A DNA stretch of 36,813 nt from Methanobrevibacter ruminantium (GTDB taxonomy: Archaea; Methanobacteriota; Methanobacteria; Methanobacteriales; Methanobacteriaceae), in the NCBI RefSeq assembly GCF_016294135.1, contig NZ_JAEDCO010000015.1, forward strand, positions 1-36,813, given 5' to 3'. Below the pieces are notes generated by a model. The model was not told where the DNA came from. It saw only the letters and a program-made list of their open reading frames with translations, and made no database searches. Of the stretch, positions 7,998 to 16,440 are shown one piece after another (within the stretch, counting starts at the first letter, position 1; each line of letters opens with the position of its first letter). The position numbers were made by a program, and so were the translations under genes.

Positions 7998-8165
7998 ATG
8001 ATGGAAATTCATTGCAAGGAATGTGGAGGCAATAAGTTTGCCAGAAGGGAAGAGATGTACATCTGCACTGGCTGTGGCAGAGAATATTCCGCATTTGAGG
8101 TTATAGAACTTACGGATGATGTGATATCAAATCAAAAGACTTTTGAATCAAAAAAGGTTCCATAA
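7998..8165 (+). pseudogene. Zinc-ribbon protein, N-terminal part of a broken gene
   Basis: A 55-codon frame with a GAGGA site upstream. It encodes a zinc ribbon: CKEC (residues 6-9) and CTGC (23-26), two CxxC knuckles 13 residues apart. The frame stops just after the A6 run 8150-8155. Adding one A there lets reading continue as GSITEKTKDFHPK to a second A6 run (8191-8196). A second added A then joins it to the frame of the next entry. Together they would be a 267-residue protein. As written it could alternatively be a complete small zinc-ribbon protein. Confidence 0.55.
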
Positions 8166-8253
8166 CTGAAAAGACTAAGGATTTTCATCCAAAAAACCTT
8201 TAAGCTATTATGAATCCCCTTTTAAAAGAAATCCTAACGACTTTAACGCTCAA

Positions 8254-8799
8254 TTGAATATAATTTACCTGAAGGCAGATAAGGCAAAAGTCACTGAAAT
8301 AATCCCATATATTAGAAAAATGACTAACATATCTCCTAAAATCCTAAAGTCAATAAGGGATAGTCAAATGGATGAAGACAAGGAAATGGAAGCAATTTGG
8401 GAAGTAGGTGGCGTATTCCAGATAACTGCAGTCACTTTCAAGAATTCTGGGGATGCAAATACAAGGAAAATGGCCAATGATGCCTATGCCCAAAGAGTCA
8501 ATAAGGAATGGTATCTTCGCATTCTCGAATTGACTAAACTGTTTTTCACTTTTGGTGATGATTTGGAAAGCGTATTTGATGGCAAGTATAATGATTTGGC
8601 TGTAAATTCATATAAGACTGGAATTTGGTATTATCTGGATGTAATTAAGCTTGCAGAGGATCAGGAGGTTCATATTAAAAAGATAAGGAATTATGAAGAG
8701 AAAATAAGATTGGTTGAACCTGATTTTGAGTCTAGGTTGGATCTTAAAGTTGGTAAAAACAAGGAATCCTTCTTTGGAAGATTATTGTCCAGAATTTAG
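8254..8799 (+). pseudogene. C-terminal part of the broken zinc-ribbon gene
   Basis: A 181-residue soluble, mostly helical domain of unknown family (ending KNKESFFGRLLSRI). The first possible start is a TTG at 8254 with no ribosome binding site, while the frame is open from 8179 and reads KKPLSYYESPFKRNPNDFN before that TTG. So the start is missing and the piece looks like the remainder of the gene beginning at 7998, separated by two single-base breaks at A6 runs. If the breaks are sequencing errors, the intact gene is 7998-8799. Confidence 0.6.
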
Positions 8800-9370
8800 C
8801 ATTTTTATTTTTCCTTAGTTTTCATAAGATGAATCTTAAATTTTCTTTTTAGTTTATTTTAACACTTTACATTATATTGTTCCATATGTATTTCATGTTT
8901 TTTTCACTAATATATTGTCAGTAATGTCTTTTTCAAGTGATGCCAATTGTTGTTTTGTTTCTTGTTTTTTGCCCAAATAAAATCTTCCCATTCATTCTAT
9001 GAATATCTGCTTTTCATTATTTGATATTTTTATCATGAATCATATTTTCTCATTCAATTCATGAACTCATTGTAATCCATGATAAAAGATATTGCCAATT
9101 TAATGAAATGACTTTTCTTCTAAAATTTAATTTTAAAATTTCATTGAAAGATTGTTCCATTTATTTAGCCTACTCTTTAAACAGGTGTTTTTTGAAACTT
9201 ATGAAAGAGAAAAAAATTATATATGCCCTATAATAAATAGGAATATGTAAAAATTAAATTTTTTAATAATGAGAGGGGTATTGTGTTCATTGAACTTTAA
9301 ATGGATTTTACATGATACTGATCTCATTAATAAGAATTTGAATTTTCAATTGATTTGACAGAGAAATTTT
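8800..9370. other. Long AT-rich gap, possible decayed ORF on minus strand
   Basis: No solid gene is seen in 570 bp. On the minus strand, 8991-8893 reads 32 codons (MGRFYLGKKQETKQQLASLE...) preceded in frame by one TGA and then MIKISNNEKQIFIE, which has coding character but no binding site. It may be gene debris. The right end (9218-9370) holds the promoter and leader of the next gene. Confidence 0.3.
9267..9329 (+). promoter_or_regulatory. Possible structured leader of the small membrane pair
   Basis: A TATA-like AATTATATAT at about 9217-9226 would start a leader of roughly 120 nt before the ATG at 9371. Within it TAATGAGA (9267-9274) and TCTCATTA (9322-9329) are exact complements and could close a stem around 47 nt that contains a small GTTC-ATT-GAAC hairpin. 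This could be a regulatory RNA structure; the evidence is only the pairing. Confidence 0.3.
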
Positions 9371-9658
9371 ATGTTGGAAGAATTCATGCCTTTTGTAGGC
9401 CTAATTATTTTTGGAAATATAGAAAACCTTATTTTGGCATCGCAAGGTGTTGTTGCAGGTGTAAATCCTAAAGTTTTAGGATTGTTGAGTATTTTTGCTG
9501 TCGTTGTATGGCTATTTATAGGATTTGTTGCAACTGATGTCGCAATGCAATATTCCCAATACATCACATTCCTTGGTGGACTAGCGATTGTAATATTAGG
9601 TATCATATCCATCCGCGATGCAGTTCATCATATCTCAGAAACTAAAGGAGATGCCTAA
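9371..9658 (+). CDS. Small GNIENL-motif membrane protein, first of tandem pair (locus 1)
   Basis: A 95-residue membrane protein with about three hydrophobic helices. It shares with three other proteins here (9660, 18019, 18293) the motif FGNIENLILASQG in the first helix, then a Pro-containing loop (VNPK), a second helix with W (VVVWLFIG), and a third block Y-x-x-Y/H-I-x-F-x-GG-x-A-I-x-x-L-G-I near the end. The conserved Asn-Glu-Asn inside a helix suggests ion or solute coordination. Encoded immediately before a paralogue, it looks like half of a heterodimeric transporter. I do not recognise a characterised family. Confidence 0.8.
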   Translation: MLEEFMPFVGLIIFGNIENLILASQGVVAGVNPKVLGLLSIFAVVVWLFIGFVATDVAMQYSQYITFLGGLAIVILGIISIRDAVHHISETKGDA

Positions 9659-9659
9659 G

Positions 9660-9929
9660 ATGATAAATTTAAGAGATTATGCCCAGTTTACAGGACTGCT
9701 CATCTTTGGGAACATTGAAAACCTCATCTTGGCATCCCAAGGTGCTGTAGCACATGTAGACCCATTTATATTGTCCATATTGAGCCTGATTGCAGTGGTC
9801 ATATGGCTGTTGCTTGGAACATATGGGACAAAACTGGCTATCAAATATGCAGACTACATTGAAATATTTGGTGGAGTGGCCATCATAGTCTTAGGTATTC
9901 AATCCATGCTTGAAGCTATGGGGTTATAA
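9660..9929 (+). CDS. Small GNIENL-motif membrane protein, second of tandem pair (locus 1)
   Basis: An 89-residue paralogue of the preceding gene. It begins one nucleotide after the first gene's stop codon. AAAGGAG at 9644-9650, inside the end of the first gene, is its ribosome binding site, so the pair is translationally coupled. Motifs are FGNIENLILASQGAV, VIWLLLGTYGTK and YIEIFGGVAIIVLGIQSM. The frame is open further upstream, but the ATG at 9660 has the right spacing. The ending IQSMLEA resembles the 18019 protein, hinting that the two loci are related pairwise. Function unknown; integral membrane, probably acting with its partner. Confidence 0.8.
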   Translation: MINLRDYAQFTGLLIFGNIENLILASQGAVAHVDPFILSILSLIAVVIWLLLGTYGTKLAIKYADYIEIFGGVAIIVLGIQSMLEAMGL

Positions 9930-10002
9930 TATTTCTGCCTCCCTTATCTTTTCTTTATTTATTCTATTTTCTTAGTTTCAATCTATTCTTTTTAGAAAAA
10001 TT

Positions 10003-10042
10003 TTGGTGCAAAGAACAAAAAATGTTGGTGCTCAGAACAAAA
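10003..10042 (+). repeat. 18-bp imperfect tandem direct repeat upstream of tRNA-Lys
   Basis: TTGGTGCAAAGAACAAAA (10003-10020) and TTGGTGCTCAGAACAAAA (10025-10042) agree at 16 of 18 positions with a 22-bp period (two helical turns). They lie 55-94 nt before tRNA-Lys and could be protein-binding sites or simply a local duplication. Confidence 0.5.
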
Positions 10043-10096
10043 TAGTTAAATAATTTAAAGTATAATATAATATTGTTTTTTTATAATTTTTCAACC

Positions 10097-10170
<74 letters not shown>

Positions 10171-10242
10171 TTTTTATTTCTTTTTTTATATATAATCTAT
10201 TTTTTTTTAAAATCAATATGGCAATTTTTAATTTAGGGTTGG

Positions 10243-10330
10243 TTTAAATAGTTTCAGTTTGCTATATGTTGGAACTTATTAAAGGCTAAATGCTATGTGA
10301 TGGTTTGATTTAAATAGTTTCAGTTTGCTA
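10243..10330 (+). repeat. 22-bp direct repeat, 66-bp period (CRISPR-like pair)
   Basis: The same 22 bp, beginning TTTAAATAGTTTCAG and ending TTTGCTA, occur at 10243-10264 and 10309-10330 with no mismatch. The 66-bp period equals one CRISPR repeat plus spacer, and read in reverse the unit contains GAAAC followed by TATTTAAA. Only two copies are seen, there is no leader, and the cas genes are 8.4 kb away, so this may be a relic or a simple duplication. The remaining 160 bp to the next gene (10331-10491) are AT-rich, with a TTTTTATAAAT TATA-like box near 10439-10449. Confidence 0.5.
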
Positions 10331-10491
10331 AAAATGATTAAAGAAGTGAAGACTTTAATTAGTTTTTTTTTTATCTTGAATTAAACAAAATAATATACAA
10401 TAATAAAATGTTTAATTATTTTTTTAAAATATCATAAAATTTTTATAAATCATAATTAAAATTTATAATTAGGATTTTAAGAGGTAAAAAT

Positions 10492-10938
10492 ATGGAGCCT
10501 ATTTTAATTGATTATGAGAAATGCATTGCTTGCTCCTCTTGCATTAATGATTGTCCGAATTCATTTATTTATTTTGAAGATGGCAAAATACGGACACATG
10601 ACAAGGGATGTATGGAATGCGGACATTGCTATGCCATTTGTCCTGAAGGTGCCATTAAAATGGTGAATTATGATTTAAGTGATGAAATGGTGATGTCTAT
10701 GAGTGAAATAAATGAAAACATTCTACTGAATGCAATGAAAAGTAGACGAACTATACGTCAGTTCAAACCAGTTGGCATTGAAGAAGAAAAAATCAATATG
10801 ATATTGGAAGCTGGAAGATATGCACCAACTGGTGCGAATTCACAAAATGTCAAATATACAATTCTTGGTTCAAAGCAGAAGGAAGCAGAGGAAATCTGTG
10901 TGAATCTATTTAGAAAAGGCAAAAAATGGGAAATCTAA
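10492..10938 (+). pseudogene. Ferredoxin-nitroreductase fusion, N-terminal part
   Basis: This frame encodes a two-[4Fe-4S] ferredoxin domain (CIACSSCINDCP at residues 11-22 and CMECGHCYAICP at 40-51) followed by the start of a nitroreductase domain (RRTIRQFKP, then EAGRYAPTGANSQNVKY, an FMN-binding block). Such fusions pass electrons from ferredoxin-type clusters to an FMN centre. The frame breaks at an A6 run (10921-10926). One added A continues it as KKMGNLSSYLRR into the next entry, giving 254 residues, near the usual size. An RBS-like AAGAGGT precedes the ATG. It is a probable single-base frameshift or sequencing error. Confidence 0.75.
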
Positions 10939-11255
10939 GCAGCTATTTGAGAAGAATTGAAGTGACTGACGATTTCTTCTTCAAAGGCGCTCCATTGGTC
11001 ATAGTCGTTTCAAGCAAAAGCAGTATCAATGCGGGACTTGCAAGCGCATATATGGAGATAATGGCTAACAGTCTAGGTTTAGGGGTCCTATACAGTGGAT
11101 TTTTCGTAATGTGTACAAAGTTAAGCAGGAAACTTAGAAATCTCATTGAACTTGAGAAAGGATATGATGTAGTTTCATGCATGGTTATAGGTTATCCTAA
11201 TGTCAAATACCATAGAGTAGTCCCTCGTAAGGATTTGCAAGTGAATAGGTTATGA
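10926..11255 (+). pseudogene. Ferredoxin-nitroreductase fusion, C-terminal part
   Basis: The remainder of the nitroreductase domain: FFFKGAPLVIVVSS, then SAYMEIMANSLGLGVLYSGF (family helix around the FMN) and YDVVSCMVIGYPNVKYHRVVPR near the end, the typical GYP closing motif. The ATG at 10926 lies directly after the A6 run and has no binding site of its own, so this is the downstream half of the gene starting at 10492 rather than a separate gene. Confidence 0.75.
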
Positions 11256-11531
11256 TGGATTGAATGTTCCAAAAACCAAAGAATCATATTAATTTTATTC
11301 TCTTATTTTACCTTATTTTTTTTTTATTTTTCACATGTTCCCTTCTTATTTTTTTCTAATTTTTATTAAAATTATCTAATTTTCTATAAAAAACTTAGAT
11401 TTTCATTAAATTTAATTTTATCTAATTAATTAAGTTTAAATAAGATATTAAACATAAATTAAATTAATAGTTTTAATTATGGATTAATCTATTTTGATTA
11501 GCATTAAATTAAGTTATATTTAAGTGATAAA

Positions 11532-13205
11532 ATGAGTTTTGAGAATTCTAGTGAAATATTTAAATTACAGAAATTAGTGAAATCGTCCCTTTTGGAGATC
11601 AACAAGCTTAAGATGGAAATTGCCCAATTAAAGGATGAGCAAAATTCCCTAATGTCCAATGATGAATTTGAAACCCTAAAAAATGAATCTGAACAGTCTT
11701 TAAAACAAAAAGAAGAAGAACTTATTGATTTAAAGAAAAAGCATGAAATTGAAATTTCAGATTTAAAACTTAGATATGATGAAGATTTAAGAATCAAGGA
11801 TGATGAAATCTCTTCTTTAAAAAATCAGTTTGAAGATGACTTGAAAAGCAAAGGATTAGAGCTTAGCGACTTTTTAGATAAGTTTGACAATGACATCAAG
11901 GCAAAAAACGATGAGATTTATGATTTGAAGGCTAAGTATCAGGCTGATTTGAAAACTAAAAACTATGAAATTGAAAACTTAACTCATTCTTTAAATACTA
12001 ATATTGAAGTATTGAACAGGTCCAAGGATCTCTTGAATTCAAAGGATGAAACCATCAGAAACTTATCCGATAAGGTAAATGAACTTTCTGAAATAAACGA
12101 ATCTCTTTCTAAAATGAAGGAATCCTTTGATGAGGAATTCAACAGCTTTAAAACTTTAGAATTAGGTCAGGCAAACCTTAAATTGAAAGAGGCATTGAAT
12201 GATGTCAGTTCTAAAGAAAATGAAATTCAAGCCATTTCAAACGATTTGAAGATTGCTGAAAATAAGATAACAGATGTTCAACGTCAATTGGATGAAGCGA
12301 AAAATAAGGAAAATGAAGCTAACCTCAAATTGGCCAATACTTTAAGCACTGTTGATGACAAGAATATGGAAATCCAGTCACTCAATGCTCAAATCGCTTC
12401 TCAAAATGAGGAAATCCTTGACTTGAAGAATAATTTGGTAAATAAGGATAATCTTGTAGCATTGCAAAGGGAACTTGATTCACGTGATGTAACAATTCGT
12501 GAGAAGGATGTTCAAATCCAATTGTTGAAAGACAAGTCTGTTTCCCGTGAGGAATATGCTAAAGTCCAGAATGAATTGTCTAAAAAGGACTTGCAAATCC
12601 AAAGGTTGAATGAAGTGAAAGACCTATTCTTTGAATTGTCTGATGACAGCTTCTTGGATAACCAGTCTCAGGATGGAGTCATTAACAAGACATCTGTTGA
12701 AGATCGGGAATTGCTTGAGCTAAATGACATCAAGAGAGAATTGGAATTGGCTAAAGAGAATAAGCTTAAGATTAGGGCTGTTGGCGATGAGGAATTGGAA
12801 AATTTGGCTAATTTAATTGATTCCTCTTCAAGTGATGCAGGTGCTATCAATGCTTCAAATCAGAATAATTCAGAGGAAGTTGAAAAGTTAAAACAGGAAA
12901 TTGAAGGATACAAATCAACAGTTGAGGAATTGGAAAAATTCAAGTTTGTCTATGATAAGTTAACTGCTCCTCAATTGAAGAACTTGAATTCCATTCAGTC
13001 ACAAATTTATCATTTGCTTCCTGAAGATGAAGCTATGGATACATTGTCTGTAAAGGATTATCTAAATGATCTTGCATTCAAGAACCTTTCATTTGGAAAT
13101 ACAAAGAACATTCTTAAAAGTTTAGAAAGAAAAGGATATGTGGAAGTGGCTAAAAAAGAGAATGATATATTCTTCTGGCAAAAGCTTCCTTTACCTGAAG
13201 AATAA
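11532..13205 (+). CDS. Long coiled-coil protein with C-terminal helical/winged-helix-like domain
   Basis: A 557-residue, highly charged protein. Residues from about 1 to 445 are heptad-rich (Leu/Ile spaced among Glu, Lys, Asp, Asn), with internal near-repeats such as LKAKYQADLKTKNYEIENL and similar D-L-K/D-E-I blocks. After a short acidic linker (DEELENLANLIDSSSSDAGA) the last ~90 residues form a compact domain, LKNLNSIQSQIYHLLPEDEA then SFGNTKNILKSLERKGYVEV, resembling a winged-helix DNA-binding fold (helix, helix, recognition helix, KGYV wing). No membrane segment. It stands alone with T-rich flanks. Function is unknown; a structural or chromosome-associated role is a guess. Confidence 0.75.
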   Translation: MSFENSSEIFKLQKLVKSSLLEINKLKMEIAQLKDEQNSLMSNDEFETLKNESEQSLKQKEEELIDLKKKHEIEISDLKLRYDEDLRIKDDEISSLKNQFEDDLKSKGLELSDFLDKFDNDIKAKNDEIYDLKAKYQADLKTKNYEIENLTHSLNTNIEVLNRSKDLLNSKDETIRNLSDKVNELSEINESLSKMKESFDEEFNSFKTLELGQANLKLKEALNDVSSKENEIQAISNDLKIAENKITDVQRQLDEAKNKENEANLKLANTLSTVDDKNMEIQSLNAQIASQNEEILDLKNNLVNKDNLVALQRELDSRDVTIREKDVQIQLLKDKSVSREEYAKVQNELSKKDLQIQRLNEVKDLFFELSDDSFLDNQSQDGVINKTSVEDRELLELNDIKRELELAKENKLKIRAVGDEELENLANLIDSSSSDAGAINASNQNNSEEVEKLKQEIEGYKSTVEELEKFKFVYDKLTAPQLKNLNSIQSQIYHLLPEDEAMDTLSVKDYLNDLAFKNLSFGNTKNILKSLERKGYVEVAKKENDIFFWQKLPLPEE

Positions 13206-13367
13206 TTTATCTTTCTTATTTTATTTTTTTATTATATATTCGCTTTTATTTTTTAATATGCTTATTTTTGCACTATTTTTTGATTTCATGTAATTTTAGA
13301 AATTATCATGAAATCTATTTTTTGACTTTTTTATAATGCTTTTTTCTATTGTTTACTCATTGTTTGG

Positions 13368-14255
13368 TCATTTCATTAGGTACTGAATATGTCTTAATGT
13401 TGAAATGATAGGAATCAATAGGAACAAGTAAATGAAGTTAGAGTTTACATTGAAGTCAAGAATGTTTACGATAATTGTGACACCCATAAGTATATACAAA
13501 GTGTGAAACACATATTTTTTATCCTTTTCGCTTGTGTATTTTTCAAGGAATCCTCTCTTGTGTGCATAATGGAACATGAATAGGAAGAACACTATAACTA
13601 AAAGTATATTCACTCCAAATATTACATCTGCCAAGAAGAAATGTGAATAGTTTCCAATGACTGATGTTGAAAAAGGTATGAAGCATAGGCATGCTAAATA
13701 AAAGATATTTAGCCAGAGATATGGCATATTCAAGCTTTTTATTTTCATGAACTCATGATGGTAAATCCAGAATGAACCCAGTACAATGAAACTCACAATG
13801 ATTAGTCCGGCTATTGGTCCGATGGAGCCTAAAAAATTTATGAATCCAGTGTAATTGAGTATTTCATTATCCGGCAAGACCATTCCAAAGACCAGGAGGG
13901 TCATTACTATACTGAATATCCCATCAGTAAGTCCCATTAGCCTTCCAGGATCAATGTCAAGGTCTTTTTCAAATGCATCTACGAATCTTTGGTAAGTGCT
14001 GATTCTCTTATTGGTTTTTTCAAGTTTTCTTATTTCTTCATCGATGTTCTCTTCATTGATATTTTCACTGAATTTATTCTTTTTCTTTGCATCTTCAAGT
14101 TTTTCCTGAACTTTTACCGCCCTATTTTCATCCATTTCTGATATTTGCTGTTCAATCTCGTCTTTTAGACTTTGCAATTCTTTATATTTTTCATCAAACT
14201 CTTCATCATCATAATCATTAGATGGATTGTGATTTTCAATTCCTTTATTTGCTAT
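13368..14255 (-). CDS. TMEM175/DUF1211-like potassium channel with N-terminal coiled coil
   Basis: The C-terminal ~190 residues match the prokaryotic TMEM175 (DUF1211) family of K+ channels: the signature RLMGLTDGIFSIVMTLLVF in the first helix, with TDG in place of the usual SDG, then about five more helices. An N-terminal hydrophilic, coiled-coil stretch of about 100 residues (EIEQQISEMDENRA...) is an addition. No ATG exists in the proper region. TTG 14177 lacks a binding site, while GGAGGTG at 14267-14261 sits 5 nt before an in-frame ATA (14255), and the coiled coil continues in frame from there. I take ATA (or a mutated ATG) as the start, giving 295 residues; the TTG start gives 269. Confidence 0.75.
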   Translation of the reverse strand: MANKGIENHNPSNDYDDEEFDEKYKELQSLKDEIEQQISEMDENRAVKVQEKLEDAKKKNKFSENINEENIDEEIRKLEKTNKRISTYQRFVDAFEKDLDIDPGRLMGLTDGIFSIVMTLLVFGMVLPDNEILNYTGFINFLGSIGPIAGLIIVSFIVLGSFWIYHHEFMKIKSLNMPYLWLNIFYLACLCFIPFSTSVIGNYSHFFLADVIFGVNILLVIVFFLFMFHYAHKRGFLEKYTSEKDKKYVFHTLYILMGVTIIVNILDFNVNSNFIYLFLLIPIISTLRHIQYLMK

Positions 14256-14687
14256 AAAATCACCTCCAAGTCCTTTATAATTAGTTAAAATTTTGTTTAT
14301 CTTATTATAATAATATTTTGGAATCCTGCTTAATTTTTCATGCTTCTTTCAATTGTTTACCTCAAAGGAACTTGTGTTAACTGCAAAGGAACTTTCAATT
14401 TTAATATATTTTTGTTACTAAATTAAATTTATATTATTTTGTTCATATTTTTTTAAAATTATTAGAATTTTATTTACAATTAATTAATTTTTATCTATTT
14501 TTCTTTAGAATAATAATTTTCCAAAAATTCATAATAAAAACAAAAACTTTATATATTACTTTAAACCCATTGTTATTATAGAATAAATATTGTTAAATTA
14601 GTTGAATCTATCAATGATTTAAATTAACTTATATTTATTTAATCTATCAAAAAATTATTTTTTAAAAAAAAAATTGAGGTGTATAGA
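14256..14687. other. Divergent promoter region, TMEM175-like / thermosome
   Basis: No gene is seen. It contains a short direct repeat CAAAGGAACT (14363-14372 and 14383-14392), an AT-rich block and the thermosome promoter. The TMEM175-like ribosome binding site is at 14261-14267 on the minus strand. Confidence 0.45.
14547..14557 (+). promoter_or_regulatory. TATA promoter of the thermosome gene
   Basis: CTTTATATATT preceded by the A-rich BRE-like CAAAAA. With the archaeal ~25-nt spacing, transcription would begin near 14582, leaving a leader of about 105 nt before the ATG at 14688. The box is close to consensus, as expected for a highly expressed chaperonin. Confidence 0.6.
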
Positions 14688-16301
14688 ATGGCACAAGGTC
14701 AACCTATTTTCATTTTACCTGAAGGAACTAACAGATTGTTAGGTAGAGATGCACAAAGAACCAACATCTTAGCAGGTAAAGTATTAGCAGAAACTGTAAG
14801 AACCACTTTAGGTCCAAAAGGTATGGACAAAATGTTAGTGGACGGACTCGGAGATATTGTAGTAACCAATGACGGAGTTACTATCTTAAAAGAAATGGAT
14901 ATTGAACACCCTGCAGCAAAAATGCTCGTAGAAGTTGCAAAAACCCAAGAAGACGAAGTTGGAGATGGAACTACTACTGCAGTAATCATTGCTGGAGAAC
15001 TCCTCAAAAAATCCGAAACCTTATTAGATATGGACATTCACCCAACCATCATTGCTATGGGTTACAGACAAGCAGCAGAAAAAGCACAAGAAATCTTAGA
15101 TGAAATCGCTATTGAAGACATTTCCCGTGAAATGTTAGTAAAAGTAGCTATGACTGCTATGACTGGTAAAGGAACCGAAAAAGCTCGTGAACCTTTAGCA
15201 AACTTAATCGTAGATGCTGTACAACAAGTGGCTGGCGATGGTGAAGTTGACACTGATCACATTAAAATCGAGAAAAAAGATGGTGCAGTAGTAGAAGAAT
15301 CCACTTTAATCCAAGGTGTAATCGTAGACAAAGAAAAAGTACACCCAGGTATGCCATCTGAATTAAAAGACGCAAAAGTTGTCTTAATCAACTCTCCTTT
15401 AGAAGTTAAAGAAACTGAAGTAGATGCTGAAATCAGAATCACTGACCCTGCTCAAATGCAAGCATTCATTGAACAAGAAGAACAAATGGTCAGAGATATG
15501 GTTAACAAAATCGCTGATGTCGGTGCAAACGTATTATTCGCGCAAAAAGGTATCGATGACTTAGCACAACACTACTTAGCTAAAGCAGGAATCATGGCTG
15601 TAAGAAGAGTTAAAAAATCTGACATTGACAAATTAGCTAAAGCAACCGGTGCAACCGTTGTATCCAACTTAGATGACTTAACCGAAGCTGACTTAGGTCA
15701 CGCAGGTTCTGTAATCGAAAAGAAAATCTCTGGTGACGACATGATCTTTGTAGAAGAATGTCAAGAACCTAAAGCAGTAACCTTACTCGTCAGAGGAAGT
15801 ACCAAACACATCGTTGACGAAATCGACAGAGCTGTTGATGACGCAATCGGTGTAGTAGCTGCTACTGTAGAAGACGGTCAAGTTGTAGCTGGTGGAGGAG
15901 CTCCTGAAATCGCTATGGCTAAAAAACTTAAAGAATATGCTCAATCCATTAGCGGAAGAGAACAATTAGCAGTAACTGCATTTGCAGAATCCTTAGAAAT
16001 TGTTCCTAAAACCTTAGCTGAAAACGCTGGTTTAGACAGCATTGACTCTTTAGTAGACTTAAGAGCTGCTCACGAAAAATCTGCTTACATGGGATTAAAC
16101 GTATTCACTGGTGATGTTACTGACATGAAAGAAGAAGGTGTTGTAGAACCTAAACGTGTCAAAAAACAAGCTATTCAATCTGCTTCCGAAGCTGCTGAAA
16201 TGATTTTAAGAATCGATGACGTAATCGCTTCCAGCGGAACCAGTGCTGGCGACATGCCTATGGACCCAAGTATGGCTGGCGGCATGCCTCCAATGATGTA
16301 A
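14688..16301 (+). CDS. thsA: Thermosome subunit (group II chaperonin)
   Basis: A 537-residue group II chaperonin subunit, which assembles into a double-ring ATP-driven folding chamber in the cytosol. Family blocks are clear: LGPKGMDKMLVDGLGDIVVT, NDGVTILKEMDIEHPAAKM, QEDEVGDGTTTAVIIAGELL, and near the C-terminus GGGAPEIAMAKKL and GLDSIDSLVDLRAAH, ending in the Gly/Met-rich tail GGMPPMM typical of these proteins. The ATG at 14688 has GAGGTG six bases upstream; an in-frame GTG at 14679 overlaps that site and is not used. Codon use is strongly biased (TTA, GAA, GTA), consistent with high expression. It is followed by hairpins and a T-rich terminator. Subunit letter is a guess. Confidence 0.96.
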   Translation: MAQGQPIFILPEGTNRLLGRDAQRTNILAGKVLAETVRTTLGPKGMDKMLVDGLGDIVVTNDGVTILKEMDIEHPAAKMLVEVAKTQEDEVGDGTTTAVIIAGELLKKSETLLDMDIHPTIIAMGYRQAAEKAQEILDEIAIEDISREMLVKVAMTAMTGKGTEKAREPLANLIVDAVQQVAGDGEVDTDHIKIEKKDGAVVEESTLIQGVIVDKEKVHPGMPSELKDAKVVLINSPLEVKETEVDAEIRITDPAQMQAFIEQEEQMVRDMVNKIADVGANVLFAQKGIDDLAQHYLAKAGIMAVRRVKKSDIDKLAKATGATVVSNLDDLTEADLGHAGSVIEKKISGDDMIFVEECQEPKAVTLLVRGSTKHIVDEIDRAVDDAIGVVAATVEDGQVVAGGGAPEIAMAKKLKEYAQSISGREQLAVTAFAESLEIVPKTLAENAGLDSIDSLVDLRAAHEKSAYMGLNVFTGDVTDMKEEGVVEPKRVKKQAIQSASEAAEMILRIDDVIASSGTSAGDMPMDPSMAGGMPPMM

Positions 16302-16312
16302 CTCAGCTTTTC

Positions 16313-16440
16313 CAGGCCTACGGCCTGCAAAACCTGAACCAAAACTCTTTTCTATTTGGGTAGGAGTTTGATCTTTAACAATGAACCTTTTTTAAGGTTT
16401 ATTCTTTTCTTTTTTTACTTTTTTTACTTTTTTACTTTTT
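16313..16440 (+). terminator. Double-hairpin 3' element and T-rich terminator after thermosome
   Basis: A perfect hairpin CAGGCC-TAC-GGCCTG (16313-16327) is followed by CAAAACCTGAACCAAAACTC, then a second hairpin AACCTT-TTTT-AAGGTT (16384-16399) and long T runs. The arrangement closely mirrors the region after hypB (30623-30690), suggesting a shared 3' processing or termination element. Confidence 0.6.

Noticed and set aside
8893..8991. 32-codon minus-strand ORF (MGRFYLGKKQ...)
   Set aside because: It has coding character but no ribosome binding site and an in-frame stop just upstream; kept only as possible debris in the gap entry.
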